From Protopterus annectens (Eukaryota; Chordata; Ceratodontiformes; Protopteridae): a stretch of 64,000 nt of DNA. Position numbers and translations under genes: made by a program. Positions 20,641 to 32,401 of the stretch are shown piece by piece. Location: positions 511,811,006 through 511,875,005 of the forward strand of contig NC_056745.1 of NCBI RefSeq assembly GCF_019279795.1. Direction: 5' to 3'. The notes beneath the pieces are model-generated. The model searched no databases. It was not told the DNA's origin and saw only the letters and a list, made by a program, of their open reading frames with translations. How positions within the stretch are numbered: the stretch's first letter is position 1; every line of letters begins with the position of its first letter.

Positions 20641-21440
20641 GCTGGGGCTTTGTGGCCAGTAGTTTGAAGTAGGCTGTCAAATGAACTTGTTTCTCTGGCG
20701 TAAGGTAGGCCCATCTGGGAAGTTGTATTCATGCTTGCTCCCAGGAATACAGTTTGTTGGTAGGGTACAAGATGTGATTTCTTTTCATTTATGGTGTACC
20801 CCAGAGAAGTTAACAATTTCCTTACAAATGCCAGATGACTTAACAGTATGTCCTGGCATTCTGCCTGAATTAGACAATCGTCCAGGTATGGGTATATTTG
20901 AATATTTCTTTACCTGCAAAATGCAATGACTGGAGCTAGGCACTTTGTGAATACCCTGGGCGCAGTGGATAAGCCAAAGGGCAGTGCAGAGAACTGATAG
21001 CACATGTAGCCTGCTTTGAAGCGTAGTTATCTTCTGCAAGATTCCCTTATTGGGATGTGCAGGTAGGCTTCCTTTAAATCCAGTGTTGCCAACCAGGCAT
21101 CTTTGCCTAGCATAGGAAGCAGCTGATGTTAGCATCTTGAATTTTGGGATCACCAAAAATGTGCTTAGGATAGACAGGTCCAGGATAGGATGCCAAGAAT
21201 GGTCTTTTCTGGGTAACAGAAAAAGTAAGAGTAGAAACCTTGTCCCCATTCTTCTTCTGGGACAGGTTGAACAGCCCTGATGCTTAAAAGAGAGAGAACT
21301 TGCTTTTGAGCCTCTGCCCACTGATTTTGGGGGTAGGTCTGGCCAACCCGTTCGGGGTTGGTAAGGAATGGAAGTGGAATCTGTATCCTTGGGAAACTAT
21401 ACTTAAAACCCATTTGTCCTGGGTAATGAATTCCCAATTT
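20640..21440 (-). pseudogene. DIRS reverse transcriptase (H), frameshifted
   Basis: Pieces in different frames: 21165-21437 (IRAVQPVPEEEWGQGFYSYFF), 20785-21321 (LPRKDHSWHPILDLSILSTFL, then a shifted run), and 20076-20816 covering the RT thumb. The YLDD motif is encoded near 20870-20895 (plus strand TCGTCCAGGTATGGGTATAT). Relative to E (47082-48887) the conserved ILDLSVLNTFLEIPKFKML and APRVFTKC blocks are recognisable but not in one frame. Confidence 0.82.
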
Positions 21441-23245
21441 TTTGCCTGCAGGGCAATCTTTCCCCCCAAAGGAACAGTCAGTTGTGCAGGGCTTGGAAGG
21501 TTTAAAGCTAAGTAATTGACAGAGTTTACCATAGGGGGAGTCTTACTACTCCCTGCTTTGGAAGTGGGAGCCTCCCCACTGCTTAGTCCTGTAAGTACCA
21601 TGGGACTGAAGCCTGGGTGTTCTGCTGGATCTGGGTTTGGATTGAGAATGCCTGGAAGAGGCAGGAAAGGACCAATTCTTAGAGGGCCAATGCCTACTAA
21701 ATTTGGGAGGCTGTACTTGACAGTTTGCATAGATTTAGCTTTTTCCTCCACCTTTTTAAGTACTACTACTGCTTTGTTGCCAAACAGGCGGTCTTGGTTT
21801 AAGGGAGCATCCAGCAATTTAGCTTTAACATGATCTGGCAGAGATTTCTCCTTAAGACAAGCATGTCTTCTAAGTACAGACCCAGTGACAGCAGCCCTGC
21901 AAGATGCCTCTAGTGAATCAAAACCACATTGCAAAGTATGTTTTCCAACTTGTTCAGCAGAATGCATTAAATCCTGTAAATCTTTATTTTCAGCACAGTC
22001 AGGAATGAACAATTTTCGGTTTAAGCAATCCAATAATATGCTGCTGATACTTTAACATATGAAACTGTCAGTTTAAGGCCCTAACGGCCAAGGTTGCAGA
22101 ATTGTATACCTTCTTACCCCATCTATCCAGCACCCTGTAATCTCTATCAGAGGGGGTAGGACTTTTGGCAGTAGTAGCCTTAATGACCTTGGGTCCCTGT
22201 GAAATAGTCTCAGGATCTGCAGTACGCTTTTTAAAGAGGAACTTGAGAGTCAGGAACCCTGTAATACCCATCAGGTTTTCTGGGAGCAGGAGGTAGAGAG
22301 TCAGGGGCCAGGCTACGTTCCGAGAAGGCATCATCCACAATGTCCAGTACAGGAGGGATGGCTAAAGGCCTGTGTTGGGGCAGGAGTAAAAAATCCCTAC
22401 GCCTCTTTTTGGAGTTAGAGTAATCCTGGCTCTTCCCAGCAAAAATGCTCCCTAACAGTATGCAAGGCTTCACCAAAAGAGAAATCCTCTGGAGAGGAAG
22501 CAGAGGGAATGGAGTCCTCTGCATCAGAATCCTCATAGGTAGACTAGGTTAAATCCTGGTCAGAGGAAACAGAAATTTCACAGTCCTGATCAGAAGGAAA
22601 ATCAGTCCTAGGTCTCAGAGGGGGACGGGTGGCTTCCCCTGATTAGAGTAATAAGTTCAGCCATTCTTGTTTTTTAGGCATAAGGGCCTGACCATGTGGT
22701 CTGGGCGTCTGTTTTCTAGGCATGGATTGAGTTTTAGGCCTTGAAGATGATGGCATCGGTTTAATATACAAGTCAGTAGGCCTGAATACACTCTCAGAAG
22801 CCGGTGCCTGCACAGCGGCTCCGGACCCATCCAGGTAGAGACATCCGCAGGTCCCACAGTTGAAGAAGCATCTTGCGGCATACCGGACTCCGAATGGGTC
22901 TCAGTAGAGGGTATCAGGGCCTGCAAAAGCGCCTCACTGAGTACCGGCGAACAGGCAACTAGCGTAGGAGAAGCGGCGTCAGCAGCTTTGGGCCTATGTG
23001 GTCTGTCTCTGTCTTTGCGTTTTTTTGTAATGTCGGTAGTCGGGTGGCTTACCGAAGCCATTTCTGGATAATTGAACAGAGTACCAAAATATTTAGAAGT
23101 GTAAATAAACAGACGAATAGTTGGAGGTTTGAATAAGGCACAAAACCAACAGCGAGGTACGTCGTAGTCTGGGCCTAAACAAGGAATGCAGTACGAATGA
23201 AAATCTTTGAGGTATTTGCTTTCCACAAGAAATACAATTAACTTT
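21440..23245 (-). pseudogene. DIRS Gag (H), broken, start codon lost
   Basis: Pieces: 22657-23226 (DFHSYCIPCLGPDYDVPRC, the zinc-binding motif), 22231-22536, 22068-22340 (LMGITGF frame, then RWGKKVYNSATLAVRALN) and 21284-22033 (HSAEQVGKHTLQCGFDSLEA, RRHACLKEKSLPDHVKAKLL). Compared with E, the start ATG near 23240 has lost a base: H reads CCGTGTCAG where E reads CCGATGTCAG. Several other frameshifts. Confidence 0.82.
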
Positions 23246-23388
23246 TACTGACACGGTTTAGAGCAAGAAAAAAGTTCCCCAACGGAGTACTTAGCTTAGT
23301 TGAAGACTTTGGTTCTGAAACTCGAAAATTTCAGGTGTCTACCGACCAGCACTTGCAAACTGCTTCTGCTTCGGGCACTGCATGGCAA

Positions 23389-23563
23389 GAAAGACCGATG
23401 TAATGGCGTCGGCTGCATGCTTTATACCCCTGACTACCTAACGTCATGGAAGATGAGACAGCAACCGACGCAGGACCCAAGACTTTGATAATCAGGCCGA
23501 CTGAGGGCTACTGTAAGCAAATAACCCAAATGTGATGACTGCAACAGTGAAACACTAAGAACT
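23389..23563 (-). repeat. Right inverted terminal repeat of DIRS H
   Basis: Inverse of 18121-18330; ends GACTGCAACAGTGAAACACT then AAGAACT. G resumes immediately after. Confidence 0.9.
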
Positions 23564-24491
23564 ACTGCCATGTTCTCCTTTTGGATCACAATTGCTCCAA
23601 AGGCGAGTGCGTGTCTCACAATGCTAAGAGCACTGCTCTCAACTCCAGAAAGCTGGTATGCAAACTGGCCTCTTTGGGGGGGAAGGGGGGGGGGGTGCAC
23701 CTGTCTTGGATAGTCTTTCCCTGAAGATGAGCTCTCCCAATCTGAGAAGTGTCCATTGTCAGTATAGCCGCTGAGGGAAGGTGAAAGGACGACCCTGCAA
23801 CAGTACTGCATTTATCAGGAGAGATACTGATGGCATATTTGAGTTATGCATATCTGGTCGAGATCTATTAAGATAGACCTCACCATTGAGATTGTAGCAT
23901 CCATTGCAGAATCTACATAGGATATCTTACTAGGGGCACTAAAATTACTGCCACTGACATTGATCCTAGGGCTTGCAGAATCAACCAGGCTGTACTTTTA
24001 GTACTGCAAATTTTCTTGACCCAATTCCTTATTTGTACTCTTGGATGGTGAAGATATGCTACCACAGATGCTGTGCTGAATATCACTCCTATGAATTCCA
24101 GAGACAGCGTCTGTTGTAATTGGGACTTGTGATTGATGGTTATTTGTAGATTCGAACAAATCTGCAAAATGTGGTTTCACGCTTGTACCAGTTGATGTCT
24201 GGTCTGAGCAGTAATGAGCCAGTCATCCAAAAATGGAAACACCCGGAGTCCCTGCAGTCTCAAATGAGCTGCTACTACTGCCATGTACTTCATCAACACC
24301 ATAGGGGCTGTGGTGAGACCAAAGGGCAGAGCTCGGAACTGAGAATGACCGGCTCCCAGATGGAACCGTAGGTGCTTTCTGCATTGTCTGTTCACTTTTA
24401 AGTGACAGTACTCATCCTGAAGGTCTACTGAGTACATCCAGTGGTCCTTGCTCATAAATGGCAGAATGGACTTAACAGTGACCATCCAGAA
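23564..24491 (-). pseudogene. DIRS RNase H start and RT second half (G), between insertions H and I
   Basis: Continues the RNase H of G (CATGTTCTCCTTTTGGATCA and GTGTCCATTGTCAGTATAGC align with C 10576 and 10755). The RT frame 24177-24515 includes WMYSVDLQDEYCHLKVNRQ (first Asp; KDVYYH in C), FRALPFGLTTAPMVLMKYM (APRVFTK altered to APMVLMK) and FPFLDDWLITAQT (YLDD altered to FLDD, with the Trp that C has lost). 23913-24167 covers the thumb (LEFIGVIFSTASVVAYL). Damaged but the RT fold is readable. Confidence 0.8.
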
Positions 24492-24720
24492 AGTACAGCT
24501 GTGTACACTTACCATAAATATAGATGTTAGAGTGTATTCACTGTTGCAGTCCTGACTTGTGGGATTTCCTGCTGTGGAAGCCCTTAGCGGGCTCGACTAC
24601 AACAGTAAAAATTTCCCTCCTCCTAAGGCTGGCAGATACTCTTCCCTGAGGTCGCTACATTTGGGTACAAAAGGGAGCCAGCCGATGCCATTACATCATT
24701 TTTTTCTTACCCCTTAGAAG
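24492..24720 (-). repeat. Left inverted terminal repeat of DIRS I
   Basis: Starts with the group E terminal sequence (AGTACAGCTGTGTACACTTA then CCATAAATATAGATG). Outer part inverted at 29340-29445. Confidence 0.85.
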
Positions 24721-24849
24721 GTAGAAACCTTCAGGATGAAACATAAGCAAGGGACAAAGGTAGAAAAAGGGGCCTGCAGGATAAACACCCAGGGGGTCCT
24801 CTGGATAGTGCAGAAAATAGAAGCAGATGACTACTGCAGGTAAAAAGTA

Positions 24850-24985
24850 GAAAGGGAAAGCAGACTGCAACAGTGAATACACTCAAACATCTACATTTAT
24901 GGTAAGTATACACAACTGTACTATGTTTTATGTTTCACTGTTGCAGTGCTGACTTGTGGGATTCCCGCCCCCCCAAAGCTAAGAT
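24850..24985 (-). repeat. Internal complementary region of DIRS I
   Basis: ATCTACATTTATGGTAAGTA plus TACACAACTGTACTATG is the inverse of the left end; TTTTATGTTTCACTGTTGCA plus GTGCTGACTTGTGGGA is the inverse of the right end. Confidence 0.87.
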
Positions 24986-25019
24986 GAGAGTAAAAGGTAG
25001 AATATGGGGAAGAGAATAC

Positions 25020-26060
25020 CCTGCGAGATGGTAGTGGTAAATCCTGCTCTAGACTTGGAGGACGATAACTGGTAGCGTTTGATAATGGTATGCACAGATA
25101 ACCAGGTAGTAGCTTCTAAAATGTCTTATTCCTTTCAGGAAGGCAGCAAAGGGTGAAGTGGCCCTAGTAGAGTAAGCCTTTAGAGTTTCAGCAAGCTTCT
25201 TGCCATGATGGCTGTAACAAAAATACAGTGGGAGATGCACTTGGAGACTGTTTGGAGACTGGTTTCCCTTCAGAGCCAGTGGCAAAGGATAGCGTTGGCC
25301 TGATTTCCTGAAAGATTTAGTTTTTTTAAAGATAGTAGTGAAGCCGTGTGTGCACATCTAAGGAGTGAAGGATTCTTTTCTCCCTGTTCTGAGGCTTGGG
25401 GAAGAAGGTGGACAAGTGCATGTCTTGACTAAAGGATGCGTCTGTGACCACCTTGGGCATAAAGGATAGATTAGTCCTGTGCGATACTCTGGGTGGAATA
25501 TGAGAAAAGGTTCCACCACCAGGAGACCCTTGTGTCTGAGGTGATAGCCAAAAAAGGGCAGTCTTCCAGGTTAGAAATTTTAAATTAGCAGAAGCTGCTG
25601 GTTCAAATGGGGGGGGGGGGGGGGGGTAGCATCAGTTTTGCAAAGAAACAAAACTGAGGTCCTATGGAGGTGTGGGTTGTCTCCTGGGAGGGACTGAGGT
25701 GACCACTCCCCTAAGAAATTGTTTGACTGGGAAAATATAGGAGAGAGTGGGGATGTGTGCAGAGAAGGCAGAGGCTTGAATCTTATTGAAAGAAAAGCAT
25801 AGGCCTCTATCCACCAGCGTAGCCAGGTAATCTAAAATGACAAATATTGGCTGATTTAGGATGGAGACCTTGCTAACACCAAATGGAGAATCTTTTCAAC
25901 ATGGCTAAGTAGGATTTCATACTACTAGGTTTTCTAACCTCTGAGAATGTATTGAATGTATCTGCTTAGGGTGAGCTCAGAGTAGAAGATTGTGGACTTA
26001 GGCAGGCTGAGAGCTTGAGTCTGTAGGTTGGGATGCACAATCCCCTTGTCCAGAGTAAGA
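25020..26060 (-). pseudogene. DIRS tyrosine recombinase remnant (I)
   Basis: Nucleotide-level match to YR of H and E. The piece 25049-25357 covers the C-terminal part: FRKSGQRYPLPLALKG, FCYSHHGKKLAETLKAYSTR (box II, His replaced by Tyr in AYSTR) and then a shifted run in place of the tyrosine motif. The long G run at 25610-25627 lies in the core. The N-terminal EVRKPSSMKSYLAM-like block lies near 25900-25950. Non-functional. Confidence 0.75.
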
Positions 26061-27900
26061 AGATCCAATCTCACCGAGATAACTGCCACAGTTTTTCATT
26101 GGTTACACTAAGTAGCAGAGGATACCAGTGCTGCCTGGGTCAGTCTGGTGCTAGCAAGATGACCCTTGGACCTTCTTCACTGACTTTTAGGAGGACCCTT
26201 GGAAGAAGAGGCAGGGGACGAAATGCATAAAGGAACAGGTGGCTCTAAAGAAGAAGAATGCATCTGTCCCCCAGGCTATAGGCAAGTTTACTCCTGGAAC
26301 AGAATTGTTTCAGTTGAGCACATTCTTTGGTAGCAAAGAGGTCCGTCTTAGGGGGTCCCCATTTCTGGGGAAGGCTGAGAAATGTTTCCCAATGCAGATG
26401 CCACTTGTGGGATCCATCAAGTTCCTGCGGAGATGATCTACTAAAGTGTTTTGAGTCCCAGGGAGGCATTGTGCCATGTGGGGCAACCCCAGTGAGTGAG
26501 CTGTGTCCCAGACCAGCATAGCTAGTCATAGAGGGTAAGAGTGGGTGCCCTCTTGTTTATGTACCATGAAACTGTGGTGTCTGTTTTGGCAAGCAGTACC
26601 CCTAGTTTCCACTGATTGCTGAAAGCCAGTAGGCCCTTTTGCACTGCCATCAGTTGCTTCCAATTTATGTGCTTGTGTCTGAACTGATCTTCCCATATGC
26701 CCTGAGATTGAAGGCATTGGAAATGAGCCCCCAAAGCTGTCTCTGAAGTAGCTGTGGTTAAAGTTTTGTCCTGAGGAATGAACCTGAAGGGGAGACCCTA
26801 GTTCTGGGCACATGCTTGTGTCCACCATTTAAATTCCCCCCTTGAGGTGAGGGATCAGTATAATTTCCGTCTCCAGGAACAGAGTGCTAGCATACCACTG
26901 GAGCTTCCTCATGTGTAGCCTGGTCATAGGGATCATGAGGATACAAAACGCAGTGTAGCCTAATGCTGAGGAATTCCTAGGCTGAGAGGTATTGTTTCTG
27001 CATAATGTTCTGGAATGGTTTCTGTACAATGTTTTGTAACAGAGTCAAGGAGGAGACCTTTTCTGGAGGAAAGACTTATGAAGGGAGGAATCCAGGACAG
27101 CCCCCATGAAAACTATCCTGGTGGACTGGTCTGTGCTGGATTTACGACTTAATGGTGAATCCAAAGAGGGGAGGAGGGTCCAAGTGAAGGCCAGATCCTT
27201 GTGGAGCCTTGACAGACTTGTAGCTTGAATTACGCAGTAGTCCAGACGGGTAAATCTGGAGCCCTCTTGTTCTGCAGAAGGGAATCACAGGAGTTCAAGC
27301 TAAACACTTTGGCTTGTCTACTGCTTCCAGGGTCTTCACAAAGGGCTAAACAGAGAATTGGAAGTGACTGGTACTTGCAGTGAAGGAAGAAAACTTCTGC
27401 AAGATTCTTCTATGGGAATCTGCAAGTAAGCATCTTTTAGGCCCAAGGTGACCATTAAGGCTTGAGGGGCTATCACAGTGATAGGTTTCAAAAGAGTCAA
27501 CATTTTGAGTTTTGGTACCAGCAGGGACTCTGGGGGTGGACAGGTCTAGGATAAGGTGCCAAGAGCCTTCCTTTCTGGGAACCAGGAATAGCCTGGAGTA
27601 GACCCTTTCCCTATTTGATGATCTGGTACTGCTTCCACTGAGGCCTGTGAGCAGAGATTGTGAATTTGAGAAACTGTCGCTGCTCTTTGATTTTTGTGGA
27701 ACATCTGGGTTAACCAGAGTAGAGTATCTTAATGAATCTTTGAAAGTAAGCTTGTAGCAGTCTGAAAATCATCAGAACCCACTTGTCTGAAGTAACGAGG
27801 GACCAGTTTTCTTTGAACAGGGACAGTCTTCCTCCCATCTGTTCTGGAGCGGGTGGAGTAGGGGAAAGTCAGTCATTGCTGCTCTCTACCAGGGCCCGGT
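26060..27900 (-). pseudogene. DIRS RT/RNase H/MT remnant (I)
   Basis: MT and RNase H pieces: 26245-26529 and 26522-26828 (INWKQLMAVQKGLLAFSNQW, Glu; LLAKTDTTVSWYINKRAPTL, with TDNTTVMWYINKQGG altered). RT pieces: around 27290-27360 (TAPRVFTK-like, plus strand CTACTGCTTCCAGGGTCTTC then ACAAAGG) and 27520-27610 (VPRKEGSWHLILDLST-like). No complete frame; multiple indels and stops. Confidence 0.75.
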
Positions 27901-29330
27901 GGCCTAGAACTCTCTTGCCAGGCGGTTCCTGAGGACCACTGCCTAAGGCCTTTGGGATTGCTGCTGCCTTTGAGGTCTCTCCCTCAGATGCTTCCTTTGG
28001 CCACCTTTTGATTGAGAGGGAAAGGACCAGTGCTTAGTGTAGGAAAATTCCTACTAAACCTAGGAGGCTGAACTTTGAGGAAGTTCTTCCTTTTTGGGCC
28101 AAAGGCTGCTAAGGCTGTGCTAAAAAAAAAAAGTGAAGTCCTTATCCAGGGATGCACCTAGACATTTGGATTTTACATGGTCTGGCAGGGTCTGTTCCCT
28201 AAGCCAAGCATTTCTTCTAATGATGGAGCTAGACACAGCAGCTCTGCTAGAAGACTCCATAGCATCACAGCCACAGTGTAAAGGGTCTCTAGCCACCTGG
28301 GAATTGCAAAGGTGAAGGTCCATCAACTCTTTAGAAATGTTCCTGTCCTCCAGGGAGAAAATACTTTGTCTCATTTTATCTAAAATACTTTGCTGGTATT
28401 TTATCATATGAAACTGGTAGCTAGTTGCTCTCATGGTTAGGATAGTGAGGGGAAGACTGTTCTGGGAGGTCAAGGCACTCCCTAACCCTCTTTTTAGACT
28501 CTGTGCATTTCTGTGCCTCCCACTGGAAATATTCCCTCATGGCATGGAGTGTTTCCCCAAAAGGTGATGTCTTCAGTAGGCAAGGCTAATGGTAGTCTCT
28601 CCTAAGTCTGAATCCTCAAAGGAAGTAAGACAGACAACTCCTGGTCAGAATGCTCATATGAATCAGGACATTTAAAGAAAATTTCAAGAGCAGGATCCCT
28701 CTTGCATGGAGAAGACTCCAAAAGGGGTTGCCTAGCTCAGACATAGGAGAGGTCATCCTCCGCTAACTTGACCAGATCTTGCTGACAACCTGAGTGGAAG
28801 CCAGTAAGTCTAGGCACAGGTCCTGATGTAGAACCCTTCTTAGAAATACCTTTAGCCTTGGGCATAGGTACCTCCACCATCCTGACACCAGTCTCTTTGC
28901 AAGGCAGAATTGATGCAGGCCAATGCCTCAAAGGAATGTCATCAATACAAGATGGCCTGTCAGAAGCAAAGGTCTGCTGAGCAAGTCCAGACCCAATTGG
29001 CAAACTAAAAGCCAAAGCCTGTGTAACAGTTGAGGGACCTGACAGAGGCCTGCTTCATTACCTGGGTCGTAGAAAGGGGCTGCAAAAGTACCTCACATTC
29101 CTCAGCGCTAACGAGCTTTGGGAAAGATTGGCCATTGGTCAATGGTTGTTGTCAGAGTCCAAGCCTGAATCTTCGTCTTTCTTACTCTTGGGGATGACCA
29201 GCAGATGCAATAGAAAGATGCATTAAGATGACTAGCTAAGATTTCAGTCCTATGCCCGACAGTCCTAAAACAACTAGGGACATTGTGCTCTGGGCCTAGA
29301 CAGGTTACACAACATATGAAGGCATACTGA
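27900..29330 (-). pseudogene. DIRS Gag remnant (I)
   Basis: The 117-codon frame 28120-28473 reads LPLTILTMRATSYQFHMIKY, QQSILDKMRQSIFSLEDRN, LHCGCDAMESSSRAAVSSSI and IRRNAWLREQTLPDHVKSKC, aligned with E 49176-49451 (LHCGFDALDASCRAAASGTV). Upstream blocks to about 29330 are recognisable only in short stretches (28737-29015). An A run at 28122-28131 disrupts the frame. Confidence 0.75.
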
Positions 29331-29339
29331 TGTCAGAGA

Positions 29340-29452
29340 AGGGTGTCTGTCAGCTTTACGAGAAAGGAGATTTTTACTCTGACAGTCCAACTGGCCAAGG
29401 GCTTCCACAGCAGGAACTTCCACAAGTCCGGACAACAGTGAAACACAAATAT
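29340..29452 (-). repeat. Right inverted terminal repeat of DIRS I
   Basis: Inverse of 24530-24640; ends CGGACAACAGTGAAACACAA then AT. Confidence 0.78.
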
Positions 29453-29720
29453 CGTGATGGATGAGGGGTGGAAGGGAATAATATAACCTCTAGAAATTAT
29501 GACCTGCACCCAAGTATCTTTTATCCTTAACCAGGCTTCGCAGTGCAGAGATAAGCAACCACCAACTGCCTCCAGAGGAAGGCAATCAGGCCTCCATTCA
29601 GGAAGGCTGAGAGGGTCTGTCAGAAAAAGAAACACTAGACTCTTGGTTCTGCGGACCTGCTCTGACACAGGGATGTCTTCTGCCATCACCCCCCCTTGCT
29701 GCGAGGGAAACCATCTCTAC
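29453..29720 (-). pseudogene. DIRS RT N-terminal part (G), right of insertion I
   Basis: The frame 29333-29689 contains PEWRPDCLPLEAVGGCLSLH and WVQVIISRGYIIPFHPSS, the same block as C 11740-11900 (LEAVGGLFSRHLAMWESIT, WVLRIISRGYQIPF). Beyond 29453 leftward the frame runs into the terminal repeat of I, an artefact. Confidence 0.8.
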
Positions 29721-31851
29721 ACGTGTCCTGGAAAGGACCCCAAGACTTCCTGAACCACATCTTTCATCCACCTCCTTGGTTCCTGGAAAAGGTGGGTTGA
29801 GGGAATCAAAAAATGTTCGCCCACTGCAAAAAGAGTCTTTCCATCCTTCAAACTCCTGAGTCTTTCACTATGGGGCCAAAGAGGAACAGTCAAAAGTACT
29901 GACAAAAGAAGACATAAAAGGCTCTGCAAAATCCCACAGGCACAAAGCATGCCTCCTGATGGAAATGCCTGAACGAGCAGCCCTTGAGGCACCTTATGCT
30001 GCATGCGAAATGAGCCTCACTGAATTTGCATTCGAATGGGTGGTGACCAACTGTCAGACCACAGAAGCTGGGACTCGTGCAGTAGTGGACCCTGAAAGCT
30101 GCTTACTTCAAATCCCTTTGCAATCTCATGAAGTGCGCCTAGTTCAGCAATCGGACAGCAAAAGCCGTTGAAGCATATATTCACTTCCCAAATCTGTCCA
30201 AAGCCCTAGACTTTGTTAGGGGAATGAACAGTGGAACTCTCCTCCTCCATGAGCTCCATTTTTGTGGCTGCCACTATAACCATGGCATCAACTGGTACAC
30301 CTCTGCTCCAATGCTCTCTTCCTACTGGTGGGGCCAGTATCCAGTTTTGTCTCTTGGGGATAGGCTTAACCATATCCAGTTCCTTCGATGCTTGCTTAGA
30401 CACCAAATCAATGAGGTCATCAGAGGGCAGAGTGACCCAGGAGGTAGACAGGCCAGTCCTGAAAGCTTTCAGAAACACCAACTCTTCAGGAGTTGGGTTT
30501 TGGCCAGACCAAACACCCTTCTGTATAAGAAATGCAAGGATGTCTCCAAAGGAAATATCAGTGGGTGGTGATTTTAGAGACCCTCCTCCCTTAGAAGTCT
30601 GTATCCTCTGTGATGGACTCCTGGGGGAGTCTAAATGCTTCTTCTTGCATGTCTTCTTCCTACAGACGTCTTTACTGGGATCATCCAGAGAATTACCAAA
30701 AGAGAACATTTGGTTGGATAGTCTGAAAGCACCAGGCTGGCTGTCCCAGAGGCACAGAATGATGGGGATCACTATGCAAAGTCAGAAGAGATGTCGAGAA
30801 AGGACCCATCTGACCTGCTGCAGTAGTGAAAACTCCACAATCGCAAAGGCAGACCTCCTCGGAGACAAGAAGGCAAATGGAGCTGAGAAAATGCATTTCT
30901 GTCTTGCAACCACCATCTGTTCCAACAGCAGCTCGCCTGAGGTGGAGGTCGGAGCAGAGCTATCCAGCAACAAAGCTCTGAAGGGGAGAGACTACTCCGA
31001 AAACCTCAGAGTCAACTCCATACCCCTCGGATCCAATCTGGATGCTTTGGCTCAGAGCCCTCCAGATCCTAAGTAGTCAGAGCCATTGGACTCAGTAGCT
31101 GTCGGATTAGAGCACAAAGTCCTCTTCAGATCCAACATAGAAGGGCCCAGAACTCTCATATCAGAGGACTCCAATACCAGCAGCTTGATCAGAGGAGGAA
31201 CAGTAGAAGTGAGTGGAGTGGATGAGGTTCCTAACTCGAGGGGGTAGGAACCAGGAAGACTCCCTTCTGGAACTGCTCCATGAGGAGTCTCCTCACCATC
31301 CTTTCCATGTCCACCTCAGTAAAACTTCAGGAGGAGTGGGAGGACTCCAAAGATACTGACCTAGGGTACCATTTGAGGAATGGAGAGGACACCCTGCCTG
31401 GCACTAGATCCAATGTCTGCGAATAAACCACTTTGGGTAACTCTACCAGATCAAACGCCTTTGGACACGTTTTGATGGACCTGAAGTGGAAGCACTCGAC
31501 ATTCATGCTTGGATCCAAGGAAAGGCAGCTCATTTTTAGCTTCAAGTCCAACTTTACTTTTTTTCCTCTTCAGCTTCAAAGAGGTTGAAGCTGAAGACTC
31601 TACAGATCTGCACCGTTTAGAAGGGTCTCCTGCGTTAAGTTTCAGGGGCTGAACTCTGGAAAGGGTCTCTGAAGAGGGGGTTGCAACATATCCCTCAAAA
31701 TAAGTTTCTCTCAGTAAGAGCAAGAGGGTAGAAACCCTGACAAAGCCTGCAACACTCATTCAAGTGCTCCACACCTAAATGGAGAGAGTGTGGGAGTCAA
31801 AGGCATTTTGTGCCCACATCTCTCGCATTTCTTAAATCCTTTATCAGACAT
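29720..31851 (-). pseudogene. DIRS Gag (G), broken
   Basis: Start at 31849-31851 (MSDKGFKKCERCGHKM), with the first CxxC pair of the Gag zinc motif, then a stop. Pieces include 31451-31759, 30206-30772 (DSPRSPSQ, PPTDISFGDILAFLIQKGVW, LPSDDLIDLVSKQASKELD, GVPVDAMVIVAATKMEL) and 29717-30004. Block order matches C (RGPPVDAMLVAAATKREL) and D (KGVPVDAMVVASDTQQEV). Plus-strand open frames across this gene, up to 281 codons at 30231-31076, are antisense. Confidence 0.8.
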
Positions 31852-32169
31852 AACACCAACGAACAGCAAGAAATACAATCTAACCAACAGCAAAACAACC
31901 CTAAAAGAAATAAGAAAAGGGATTTTTTTATGTGGACTAACAGGAAAAGGGAAAACGAGAAATTTACTAAAGGTAAAAAGGTCCTACCCACTCAGGTAGA
32001 AAGTACACATGGAAAATGTATAAAGTTAGCAAAAGGCAGAACACTGGCAAAGAAAAGTAGTGGAAAAAACAGATTTAACTACACAAGTATAAATTTTTGA
32101 TAAAAAATAATTTGTTACAGAACAAATCAATTCACTTTACTTGAGATCAGTATAAACCATGCCAGGTTG

Positions 32170-32390
32170 CAAAAGCAAAAAATGAGATGTGACAGAAGTT
32201 AGGCATGGTGCATTATGGGTAGAAAGGGAGCTTGAGAGTATGTTTTCCACGAGCTGGATTAATGGCATTTGATGTGTTGAGGCTTCAATTAAATGCACAT
32301 GATCCTGTGAAATTTTATCTAGTCAAGCGCAGTTTGGGTAATATGCAAATTCGGAGTTTCTAGTACTGAATTAAAGGACCACTACGGACA
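32170..32390 (-). repeat. Right inverted terminal repeat of DIRS G (partial)
   Basis: TTAGGCATGGTGCATTATGG and GAAAGGGAGCTTGAGAGTAT mirror 16330-16440. Beyond 32270 the match fades, so G's exact right end is not fixed; it lies before the left terminus of D at 32402. Confidence 0.65.
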
Positions 32391-32401
32391 AATGAAGAAA
32401 A

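Larger units (their letters stand above)
18121..23563 (-). mobile_element. DIRS element copy H (group E), nested in G
   Basis: About 5.44 kb from AGTACAGTTGTGTAC to AACACTAAGAACT, with matching left (18165-18330) and right (23389-23548) inverted repeats, an ICR (18480-18595), YR, RNase H/MT, RT and gag on the minus strand. G homology stops at its left edge and continues at its right edge, with about 35 bp of G missing relative to C. No target duplication seen. Confidence 0.92.
24492..29452 (-). mobile_element. DIRS element copy I (group E), nested in G
   Basis: About 4.96 kb from AGTACAGCTGTGTAC to AACAGTGAAACACAAAT. Left repeat 24530-24720, right repeat about 29340-29445 (AAGGGCTTCCACAGCAGGAA matches the inverse of TTTCCTGCTGTGGAAGCCCT), ICR at 24850-24985. 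Coding is badly decayed. The RT of G resumes at 29453; roughly 200 bp of G relative to C is missing at this site. Confidence 0.87.
16258..32390 (-). mobile_element. DIRS element copy G (group C), old, interrupted by H and I
   Basis: A decayed DIRS copy in three blocks. Block 1 is 16258-18120 (left repeat, ICR, YR, MT and RNase H end). Block 2 is 23564-24491 (RNase H start, RT second half). Block 3 is 29453 to about 32390 (RT start, gag, right repeat). Each block continues the previous one when compared with the intact order of C, after removing H (18121-23563) and I (24492-29452). The left end GTTATTTACTATAAC (16261) matches the inverted ICR GTTATGGTAAGCACATAAC. The right end is not resolved exactly; D starts at 32402. 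Confidence 0.82.

Noticed and set aside
25610..25627. Long G run (also at 5759-5777) as a G-quadruplex regulator
   Set aside because: Both lie in decayed recombinase sequence and differ between copies; more likely slippage or assembly noise.
30231..31076. 281-codon plus-strand open frame
   Set aside because: It lies antisense to the Gag of G, contains the complement of conserved Gag blocks and has no domain of its own. Treated as an antisense by-product.
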